This document shows, piece after piece, positions 54,276 to 64,000 of a DNA stretch of 64,000 nucleotides. The translations under genes and the position numbers were made by a program. The notes below the pieces were generated by a model. The model worked only from the letters and a program-made list of their open reading frames with translations. It did not search any database and was not told the DNA's origin. The first letter of the stretch is position 1, and each line of letters begins with the position of its first letter. The stretch is from Pelodera strongyloides (lineage: Eukaryota > Nematoda > Chromadorea > Rhabditida > Rhabditidae). Where the stretch lies: assembly GCA_036852015.1 (NCBI GenBank), contig JAANDG010000197.1, positions 62,001 through 126,000 on the forward strand, in the 5' to 3' direction.

Positions 54276-56733
54276 GCATCCACTTTTCGGAGCTAACGGT
54301 AACTAGGGTTCCACAGTACCTCTTCTTGAGTCGTTTGCTGATTAGGAACATTGCAACAGCACCCAAATATACGGCAGCCATTCTCTCCCAGGTGGGAAAA
54401 GTACGCTCCCACTCGCCGACCTGAAATCACGGGTCAGCGCCACATTGACAAGCGATTTTTCAGCTAAACGTTCTATGTATATACTAACGCAGATAAGAAA
54501 AAGTGACCAAGAGACGAAACTCGGATTGTTAAGCTCATTTTGAAACATTTTGTTTAGAAAAAATGTTCAACATTAAATTGCTAAAATTTGAGGTTTGAAA
54601 CCTCACTGTTACTGTAGTAATCCCTGAGCAACTACCGCAAGGCATATATGCATGAAAAGAGCCAAAACGAAGGCAAAGGTCGAACATTGATTTGACTTTT
54701 CCTTACATTCAAAGGGCGTGACGATTGACAAAATGAACGTGACTATAGCCTAAGCCTATCGACTACCGTATCTAATTGTGAGTTTGCAAGCAAAGCAATT
54801 ACCTGTTCAAACCACCTGAATGTTTCCATCGATTCCTCCATTGTTTTGTAGACATTCGGTGAGATTAAGTGGATAAAGTGACCATCCACCCATTCGCGCC
54901 ACTCACGTTCTTCCCTAAAACGGGGGAAGATACGGTATGAAAAAGGTGAAGATACAGACTGAAAACGGGACATAATACTGGAGACACCGCCTTTGATTGG
55001 AGCTTCCATATACGACTGGATTTCTATAGGCTTTTATGTGAATGTGAATAAAGTGGTATTCATATAGGTTTTATGTCTTCGCCCCGGGAGACATACGCCC
55101 TGAATGAACCCAAATGTATTCTTTCTAAACTCCCCTCTAATATATAAGAATATGATAAAATGAAGGATAACAAACCTTTGATTCGCCATTTCCTTATCTG
55201 TTCCCACTTTCTCACGCATGACAAAATACTTGTTCGGGTGTAACTTCACCTCCTTTCCTTTTTCATCCTGAAAGAAAATTCAACTCACACCACCACAGGA
55301 GCAAAAACGAACAGAGAACAAGGTGTTGTCCTATAATATTAGTGAAGCTTTGTGAGCTGGTATATTTTTGTAAAGGTAAAACCTCTGGGAATTTACCTGT
55401 TTGTAAAGGTAAAGCAGACCTCTGGGAATTTACCTGAACGTTTTTCTCACGTAAACTCAGAGCTTAGATTCGGGCTAGTTCCAAGGAACCCACACGTCCG
55501 ACATTACAATAATCGACATACATTTTGCACCAACTCGTTAAACAATCAACAACAACTCACCACAGAATCCACTACCGGATACATTGCAGCAATACTCTCC
55601 AATGAACGATCCTTCCCATGAAGCAGAAAAGTCATCAATTGAGAGACAATTAAGGATGACTCTACCAGAGTGTGCTCGCCACATCGCACGATGGGGACCT
55701 GCAAACGTGGTCATACCATCCACATCCACTCATAAACATGTATGATTTCGCACTAAAGGGAAAGATCCCCATAAATTATGTAGATTCGATACTAATCACA
55801 CAAAAGATAGTGCCTAAAACTGAACCAAACATACCTTCTTGTAGCCTCCGGCAAATTTCGTCTGTGACCGTGTTACGGGGTTTACTTCCACAACGTCATA
55901 CGACAAGCCATAGTAGTCCAGGAAGGCGCGCACCTGAACAAACTACAAAGTATAAAAGAATGGTGGCCTTCGTTAGTCTACGGTACTACCAGGCGCCTAA
56001 GGACAAGTAATCTACAACTCGTTTTGCAAACAAACCACATTTCTCAGGAATCCAACCCAACACTGCATTCAACGTAGGAAACGTTGGAAATGTCCCTACC
56101 CATGAGACAAAACAAACAGTTTTCCGTCACAGAAAAGCACCTAACAAACAAACAAGCACAAAGATACCATACCGTACACCACAAAGTCGTATAGACATAT
56201 AACTAGATCTTCCAATCCAATTACAAGTAAGAAATCACCTTGCAACAGAACGGACACGTCTCATACTGGAAGAGTGTGAGCTTGAGTCCGGACGGGTCCG
56301 ATTCATTGATTATCCGTCTGCTGAGCAGGATGTCGTTGACTGGTGACGAAGGTTTCTCGACCCGTATTACCGGCTCAGCAACTGACTGAATATGCAAAGA
56401 TACACAAATTGGTTTTGCACTGCATTAGCTAAGGTTTACCATGAGTATGCATTCAACGATCTAATACGACATTTTCTTGCTCCGATGCAGCACCTCAACC
56501 GTTAGCAGGTTACCCCTTACTACGGTAGCACCCTTTCTTGAGCTTACACAATTACATAATGTTGATTATCCTAGCAGTGCTAACTAAGAGCTATAAAAAA
56601 GAATATGCATGCCATTTACCAGTCTCACCTGATTATTCTTCTTCTCACTATCAAGATTCGTTTTTGCAAAGAATCCAAAAACGGCGGCTACCGAAAGAGG
56701 TCTTGCAGTAGTAGCGACTCGAAACCAGACCAT
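53103..56733 (-). CDS. prostaglandin E synthase 2 homologue (GST-like, glutaredoxin-type N-terminus), 357 residues
   Basis: Nine exons join in phase and add to 1074 nt: 56733-56629, 56385-56239, 55933-55835, 55698-55561, 55267-55176, 54914-54803, 54420-54320, 53874-53760 and 53267-53103 (TAG). Exon 1 gives a basic, Ala/Phe-rich start (MVWFRVATTARPLSVAAVFG) that could target mitochondria or anchor in a membrane. LTLFQYETCPFCCK holds the redox CPFC motif (79-82) of the thioredoxin-like domain, then VRAFLDYYGLSYDVVEVNP and VPIVRCGEHTLVESS, the family's core. The C-terminal helical half has WVDGHFIHLISPNVY, YLGAVAMFLISKRLKKR, MGGETPNLADI and GCRAFKEV. Human PTGES2 isomerises prostaglandin H2 to E2 and binds haem; the worm role is inferred from family only. 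Length and order match the family. The ATG lies 5 bases after TTCCAG. Confidence 0.9.
54172..54276. repeat. (CTGT)n/(CT)n microsatellite in a PTGES2 intron
   Basis: About 105 bp of alternating CTCTCT and CTGTCTGT blocks, starting 44 bases inside the intron that follows exon seven (donor at 54319). On the coding strand it reads as AGAGAG/ACAG. Confidence 0.9.
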
Positions 56734-58371
56734 CGGCTCTGGAACTAATTTCTATAATTAGATAATAGACCGATGCTAAAATACGGAGCCAATGTACCGA
56801 ACGATGTACCACAGTGAGCAAAAAATGAGGAACCTAGCATACAGTACACCCACGCCCCAACCAGGACAATTCCTCCAAAGCGGGTATTTTTTAGCAGAAC
56901 CGTTGCCTGCTAACTTCCGAATAAGTAGAAAAGAAACTTCTCAATCCATAAAACAAAACCATGAACAGTACCCTCTTGTATTTCAAACAATCAATCAATA
57001 TACAACAATCTGCGGCGAACGTTTATTGATATAATAAATCATACATAGTGAAATAGAACGAAATACAATAATTTACAGTTAAATACAGGCGCGAAAACAG
57101 GTCCTGGTACAGAAGTGTGATTACAATGGATAAAAAGCATAGGCACCATCTTAATACACCGCTGAGCAAACATTATACACTTACAGTACTACATAGCAAT
57201 CCGGAATAATTGCAATTACCAGTGATGAGCCACTCACTTTTGTACACAATTCTTAAAGCGAAATACCGACCGGTTTTTGAAACGCAACTCAAGTACTTGC
57301 ATTCCTATGCATTTATGCAACGGGGCGTCTAGTTTTTATTCAAATTTTTGCTCCTTTGCATATTCAAAAACCGGCCGGCATTTCGCTTTAACAAAACACA
57401 TATGTGCTCATTGGTTCGTTACAATAGTCACCACGGATAATCTCAACTATTCAAAGAAAGCAAAGTTCCAAATGTCACTCAACTAAACGTAAAGGGGGTG
57501 CACGACTAATTTGAGTTGAAAAACAGCATTCCTTCCGGTCATAGTGACATGATATTAAAGTGATATGATACGTGGTTTTAAAATTGTTCTACAAATCACA
57601 CCGTTGACAATCCGCAAACCAATATCATACTACAATATAAATAGATGTGCACCTCCCCACGTATTCAGCAATTCCTTAGAATAGAAAGTGGTTTTTGTGG
57701 CGAGTAAACACGGGTTCGGAATAGTAGTGAAAAGCACAATATTAATATTATTTTAGTCAGGATCAGAGCGAGTTTCGAGCAAATACTCACAGAAGAAAAA
57801 GCAATATCAAATATCTATTCTACACACTTTTGCAGCACAAATCCGTCGGACAATATTTTAACTAAAACACAGTAGTACTCAAAAATGGGATAAAATGCTT
57901 AATTTGAGGTAAATCAATAAGCGAGCATACGGTCTCAAAGAATCAAACATAAAGACAACAATACGGGAGCTAAAGCCGATAAATAATATAAACAAAATCA
58001 AAAAAGCTTTTGGGCCAAGCCAAGTCAATAGTAAATCCACAAAAATTAGGAAAACAAAAAGTACGTGACGCATGTTAGTAAGGGAGTATATAATCAACAA
58101 TGTACACGATGAGAGAGTTGAAAGTTGAAAAACAAACGGAGATAAGACAGTAAATTGGACATACAAAGGCAAATGGCAATCAGAAAAGTTATTCTTTTTT
58201 AATTTTGTCGACAATCCAGACTAAAATCTACTTTGTTAAAAGTTGGAATGGAAATCGATTACCAGCAACTTAGTTACTAAATTTCCAAAAAACTTGTCTC
58301 ATAGAGCGCTCCAGCTGAGGACTCAGGCTCAGGCGAGAAACCAGTCAGTGAAAGATCCAGCTCACGCTCGC
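56734..58371. other. intergenic region between the CYK-4 and PTGES2 homologues
   Basis: 1.64 kb between the stop of one minus-strand gene and the ATG of the next. It holds one MITE (57253-57391). The hydrophobic minus-strand ORF 58214-57879 is AT-rich and has no splice or homology support. Confidence 0.5.
57253..57391. mobile_element. MITE family 1 copy, internally shortened
   Basis: Starts TTAAAGCGAAATACCGACC and ends GGCATTTCGCTTTAA. About 40 bp shorter than other copies. Confidence 0.8.
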
Positions 58372-61300
58372 TCAACAACGCGGCTCCTCAAACAATCGCC
58401 CGCGTCTTGCTCTCGATGATGGTTGATGAGCAGCAGGAGTATTGGAGATTGGACCAAGAATGCTCCTGCAATACAGCAATACACAACTCTTTCATAACGC
58501 ATCAAAGTTTGCCTCTTTGAGAGGTGTCACGTTGAGAGGTGTCACGTTGCGCTCGAAAGACCCTTAATAGGTCAAAATCAAAATACGCAACCTAGAGTAG
58601 GGTATATTCGTAATTTTGCTTCTAGAAACCATGCGTTATACGTGCAAGTGGTCACAAAGGCCGCCACGAACCACAAAAAGCTTCTTAACGGTTCACAGAA
58701 CCGGCGTTAAAGCGAAATACCGGCCGGTTTTTGAAACGCATCGTGGGCACCAGGATTCGTATACATCATATGCAAATGAACATAACATATAATAAAAAAT
58801 CGAGCAAATTAGCATAAATTTGATTGTCTACGATGCGTTTCAAAAAATCGGGCGGAATTTCGCTTAAACCACGCGATATAAACCCCTCGTGCTCAATCAA
58901 TACAAGCACTTACCTATCCATCATCTGTGGGCTATCCTTCGTCAGTGGGGACGGGATCGGCATCCTAAAGTGCTTTCGTCCTCTCGTCGTTCCGGGTCCA
59001 GGTTCCTCACGGCTCCACGATAGGAACTGGTTCCAGTAGTCCTAAACAAAATGGATCAAATAAGAAAACCTTTTCAGTGTCCTTCTCTTCTCAGTTCACA
59101 GCAACAGTCTCTCTTGACACAGGCTTTTTACACTTTTTTTTCTTCGGGAGCACATCAATAGATAATGTAATTCATAATTGCATATTGTATTACTATAAAT
59201 ATTGATATTATCAACTAAAAACGGGGAGGCATAAGCCAGAAACACATATGGATACGGTAATGAACTCACAGTGCTGCAGTTAAGAAGAGCCGACATGACC
59301 TCCTTTTGCAGTTCGGTTTCCTTGGCCGCAGTAGCCATATCAGTCTTGTTATTCATTGAACCAGGTCCAACCTAGACAGAAAATACAAAATAGACAGTAG
59401 CTAATAGTCAGTTGGCCCCAAGGTGGCCCCTGGCCTGGGCTGAAAAAAGGTGTAGAGAAACCCGCGGAAAACCCCCACCGGTGAGTGTCCAAACATTTGA
59501 GCAACATACCATATGCTCAAGCAACCATTGCAACTTGCAACCAACTGTGGGAAAGTTTCAAACTCTCTCTTTCTTTACAAAGACCAACGAAGAAACTTAC
59601 AATTGTAGGCGCGACACATCGAGCAATATTCTCAATTGGCATCTTATTCACTTCTGACGAGTCAGCCACCTAAACAAAGTGCTACAGTAGAAATCATAAT
59701 CCGCAACTAAGAACTCTGCCAATTCTCAATTCAGAAAGTAGTTCTCTGTTCCAGTTCCTTGAAACATACATATTACAATTACGGCTGTTTGAAAGGATGT
59801 AAAGCCGCACTCGGACACAATAGAACTGAAAACATTATAATTATCACAAATCTTCCTACCCTTCTCCAGTGGATGCACATGTAGGCGAGAGTGTCCCTAT
59901 TGGGTTCGGGCAGCTCGAGGATCACATTGTGAAGGGCCCTTTCATCTCCAGTGGTCACAGCCTTGATAAACTCGGCCCGAGATGTCTTCGGAATCAACGG
60001 ATCCTAGAGTAATGATTATTGAAGTTCCGGAATGAGACCACACTTCTGATTAAATGGACAAATCACAACTATACCATTACATTACCGATTACCGTAAATA
60101 AGCCTGTCTACATCCGCGAATTACGAAAAGAAGAATCGGAAGAAAAGACGAATCTCCTCACTCAAGATGCACTGCCGCACATTAGAGTAGAATATTTATA
60201 TCAGGCTAGGGGCTAGGGCACTTTACGTATCAGGCAGGCTCGGGGCTAGGGCACTTTACGCATCAGGCAGGCTCGGGGCTAGGGCACTTTACGTATCATG
60301 CAGGCTAGGGACTAGGGCACTTTACGCTAAACATCATAATACCTTTACCTTGAGTTCCCTGAGGAAGGTCTTGATGCAATCAGTGATCACTTCAGTGTCC
60401 TGCAATTCCATCTTTGGAACGGCTCGGGAAGTGAGCAGTTGGTTGAGAAGGGTAGTTGCCTGCGATAATCATACGTAAAAGTTTCATCCAACATATCAAG
60501 TAGCATAGCCTTTTGATTCCACAATGCATACGCTACACATAAACAGTAATTTTCGATAGATTCTACAATACCCCCGTACTATAATCCAAACGAGATTAGA
60601 ATAAATATCCAAACGAGATTAGCATAAAAGTTTAGTCACTACCTGGCTCTTCAACCCGGGAACACGGTATATGCCTTCGGTAGAGAGACGACCTTTCTCT
60701 AATGCGACAATGCAATGAATGAGAGGATACGGGATCATGGGGTGCGATTTCGGGCAGAAGTCCTAAAAAAACCTTGGTTTATTTCGTTTTTAATTAAAAA
60801 AAGATAATACAACGGTCACACAGATCTGACAGATCCGCATCCGCAGATGTGGGAAGTTCAATATTCTTTGAGTCCCTCATATTTCAGGGTATGTCTAATA
60901 ATTGTAAGTCCCAAAGTCACGTGATCTATTGTATTGCACATGCTCCAGAATAAACGACGTCGCAAGAAATCAGTTCATAGAAATGGGCTGTTCCTACAAC
61001 GCTTACGGGCATAGGCATATGATCCATAACTACAGCAGCTATGTATCACAATGAAATATGCTACCTGCAACCACAGTCCGCCGATACCACGCCCCTTAGA
61101 TGGAGTCTTCATCGCATTGCCCGGTGTACGCGGAACACAAGGAAGGGCCATTCGGCTTCTGAAATAAAGCATTAGGAACAACCGACTACTAGACTTTACT
61201 GCTTGGCTCTGTCTAGGTAGGTACATTTAGGCTATTAGAATCTACGATCGATGAATACTGAACACACTCTAGCACAACAAATAGTATCACAATCCCGTAC

Positions 61301-64000
61301 CAGCATTTACGGTTTTCAAAAACTAGCTCGAAGTACGCAAGTATATTTAACTTGGTCTTCGATCACCGACAGTACAACACCCACCCGCAATCAATATGTG
61401 CTACTTGAAGGCAATCCATACATTTGTGCACCGGTTTCGGACCGTACACTGAACGGTTGCACACGTCACATGATGACATCTGAATTTGAATGCAGGATAT
61501 AAATTCAGTGCGTAAATGGAGGTGGTTTCTTTAGCATGGTGGACCGCGTTGATAAAACACCATGTTTCGGTCAAATATATAAATTTCGAGTTGCTGCCGG
61601 TGGTGGTCAAAACCAATCCGGAGGTGGTTTGTGCGTGTTTTGTTTTCACGCACCAACCTGTACCCCTGTTTGAATGTATACGGACATAATACAAGGTGAA
61701 AATATTTGGTCTGTATTATTATTATTTATTATTACTAAGCGGGGAACGGGGGAACGAAAAAACAAAACACACCAACGGCAACAAATGAGTGTCAATGATG
61801 TGCCTTTCCGCTCCCGCTTACAATTTTTACAAATTATGAACTGCCACGGAGAACAGTACAGTATACGTGTTTGTGTTTTAAGTCGACAAACTTAGGAAAG
61901 AGATTGTTATCTCCAGCAAAATGTGCGCCTTGTTGGCGTTGCTCTATTAAATATCACTTTTAGAAAAAGACATACCCAAACAGTTTGCTTCTCAAATCGA
62001 TGTCTCCTAGTATCAATTGGGTTTCCTTGGGTCCATGATTCAGTGACCACTCGAGCAGCTGGGCTTCGACTAAAGCAAGGTGAGTGAGCAGGCAGATTGC
62101 AACATTGGTGCTCGATTAATTTTCTGTTTGTAATATACTCCCTCATTGTTCGTCCTTCTCCTTCATTTGCTCCCTCCCCCCAATTAATAATAATAATAAT
62201 AATAATAAATAATAATAATAATAATCATAAAACTCACAACTCCCCGTCTTCAAAATCAAATAAATCATCTTCAATTTCAGAGTCATCATATTCTGCCCAA
62301 GAAACCGAGTCAAAACAAGAATATTCAGAATGTTGCTCTTTTGAGATGCATAGGAATACTTTCTTCAGCAGAGTTTTACATTTTGTCGACCAGTGAGTGG
62401 ATAGCGAGTAGGGCATAACAAAATAAGGTTCAAAATGAATATAGGCACGAGTAGGGGTAGAAAGAATAGACAAGTCGTAACTACTAAGACAGATAAAAGG
62501 TAAAAATGAAAAGAATTAGCATAAAGACTAGGACAAGGAAATAGTTTTTGCATAAACACGGTAAATTGTGATACAAATAACAAATGTCGCCTTCACTCAT
62601 AGACTCTTTTCACAAATGAAAAGATAACATAAAAATGACCAATTTTTTTAGCACAGCAGTGTGTGGAAACTTGAAAACTTTAGCACAGTAATAATAATAA
62701 TAATTTGACACATTATATAAATAATATAAGTGTGCATCACATAAAATGATGATAAGAACGAATGAGTTCATTTAATAATAATCTACAATGAAGGCATTTT
62801 TTAATATAACATAATCATAAAGATAAAATTTAAATAAATAGTATTAATAATTTAAATATGCAACATACAGGTCCACTTGGCTCGTCGTTCCACCGGGTGT
62901 CATGAATTTGCTTCGGGCCGCGGCAGTATCACGCTCTCTCTAAAATAAAATAAACGTACCGTACTACGGTTATGAAATGGATTTTTTTTAAATTTGCAAG
63001 TAGACTACATAACACTTGAAAGAGCAGTACAGATTTAGAAACTAAAGGAATCTACTCAGAGCTCAAAAAACAGTGAAAAATTCCCACAAACTCTGCTGAT
63101 GTGGTGTTCTTCCGTTCTTTGAAAAACGGGGGCCTCATACGACAGTTACGTCGATTACGTCCCCGTAACTGTCGGTAACATAACTGATACAGTACAGTTA
63201 TGTCCGTGCATTCCCACATTCCCTTCCCGTAAAATAACTCTTCTTTGCGTAAAGCAAGTAAAATAAAAAGTTGTAATTTCAAACCTCCGCCAATAGATTG
63301 CTCTCACTCATGCTCCGGTTCATACTCCGACGAATTGTGACACGCGCAGTCGACGGTTTACGACCCTGAGCACACTAAAAGTTATACCAAAGGAGCATAG
63401 CATATCCTCGAACGGAAAGGTTTTAGATTCCAGCCCAGCCCTAACTTCAGCCCCAAACACAATGATTCTCTTCGGGGAAACAACACGAACAACAACAAAA
63501 AACACAATCCAAAACTATACTATTTGCCGAGATCACTACTGAACCCATAGTCTAGAAACATTATTGCCAAAAAAATAAACGCAAAAGCAAACCACCAACC
63601 TCAGGATCGACTTGAATAGTTGTTGTAGTCGTGATCTGTGCGGGCGTCCGCGCTTCTTGACAATCCAGACGATTGGAGCGTTTACTCGGCATCGGCTCCT
63701 CATCCTGAAAGAAAGAAAGAAAATTAAGTAAGATAATTAGCGATTTCTTCCAGCTTCCAACTAGTCACTATGTCATCAAGCAGCAGCGCACAGACACATA
63801 AACTGTTGAGCAACAAAGTACTGCAATGGGTTATAACTATACCCAAATCAATGATGAAAACAATAATAAGCGAAATAACAGTAAGCTTAGACGCGAAAAA
63901 TTCTAAAAACTGATAGCGAATTAACGCTGGCTCACCTGATGTTCCTCGGCAATATTGGCAAAGACACGGCTATGCGACCGTTTTGCCCCGTTAACTGGAA
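58372..64000 (-). CDS. cyk-4: RacGAP1/CYK-4 homologue (C1 and RhoGAP domains), 5' end outside the window
   Basis: Fourteen exons join in phase: 64000-63936 (partial), 63704-63600, 63365-63285, 62939-62869, 62069-61976, 61479-61385, 61158-61065, 60762-60643, 60459-60349, 60003-59860, 59669-59601, 59371-59270, 59041-58914 and 58465-58372 (TGA). A Ser/Thr/Arg-rich linker leads to a C1 zinc finger ([11 protein letters not shown], then [12 protein letters not shown] and [12 protein letters not shown]), then LPCVP as in human RACGAP1. The RhoGAP domain follows: [26 protein letters not shown] with the arginine finger, [27 protein letters not shown] and [18 protein letters not shown] precedes a 70-residue tail. 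With its kinesin partner this protein forms centralspindlin, which organises the spindle midzone and regulates Rho GTPases in cytokinesis. The coiled-coil that binds the kinesin must lie upstream, off the window. Confidence 0.9.
58707..58867. mobile_element. MITE family 1 copy in the last CYK-4 intron
   Basis: Starts TTAAAGCGAAATACCGG and ends GGAATTTCGCTTAAA. It sits 47 bp from the donor of exon 58914-59041. Confidence 0.8.
60203..60328. repeat. three-and-a-half 41-43-bp tandem units in a CYK-4 intron
   Basis: Each unit reads CAGGCTCGGGGCTAGGGCAC, then TTTACGTATCA. The copies differ by one or two bases. Confidence 0.85.
62185..62226. repeat. (AAT)n microsatellite in a CYK-4 intron
   Basis: About fourteen AAT units with one interruption. 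Confidence 0.9.

Noticed and set aside
57879..58214. 111-codon hydrophobic minus-strand ORF downstream of CYK-4
   Set aside because: It resembles a membrane protein, but lies in AT-rich intergenic or 3' UTR sequence with no recognisable family and no supporting splice pattern.

Overview
The window reads as nuclear DNA of a nematode. It is AT-rich, its genes are cut into short exons by introns that begin GTAAGT/GTGAGT-like and end TTTCAG-like, and it carries at least two exon sets of an Srx-class seven-helix chemoreceptor, a family known only from nematodes. I cannot name the species. All splice models below were read by eye from reading frame, splice signals and family resemblance; there is no transcript support.

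Left part (1-29 kb) is gene-poor. It holds two related Srx receptor loci on the minus strand (581-1123 and about 8879-12989), a CR1/Jockey-type LINE (about 4.3-8.64 kb) lying within or just downstream of the second receptor locus, a two-exon gene for a probable 80-residue membrane protein (17077-17472, minus), and a dense crowd of palindromic elements. One MITE family (ends TTAAAGCGAAATACCGG, about 160-200 bp, probable TTAA target) recurs around twenty times across the whole window. Other foldback families and several GC-rich clusters built from reiterated short words lie between them, some close to tRNA-like sequences.

Middle part (29-47 kb) has tandem tRNA-like units (29.0-29.7 kb), a 0.5 kb block duplicated on both sides of a 3.7 kb segment (29.9 and 34.1 kb), and a plus-strand BTB-BACK gene (34538 to beyond 43624) whose first exon lies in that duplicated block. 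A near-perfect 1.15 kb inverted repeat (40646-41796) with a tRNA-like sequence in each arm sits in one of its introns, and that same intron also holds what looks like the 3' end of a minus-strand gene (38465-38760).

Right part (47.5-64 kb) is the conserved, gene-dense end, all on the minus strand. In transcription order it has a RacGAP1/CYK-4 homologue (C1 + RhoGAP domains, 5' end off the window), a prostaglandin E synthase 2 homologue of 357 residues that I could assemble completely, and a compact 317-residue CLK/LAMMER-like protein kinase with HGD in place of HRD. Their order and spacing would allow an operon, but nothing in the sequence proves it. Cytokinesis (CYK-4), a mitochondrial or membrane thioredoxin-fold enzyme (PTGES2) and a CMGC-type kinase have no obvious shared pathway.
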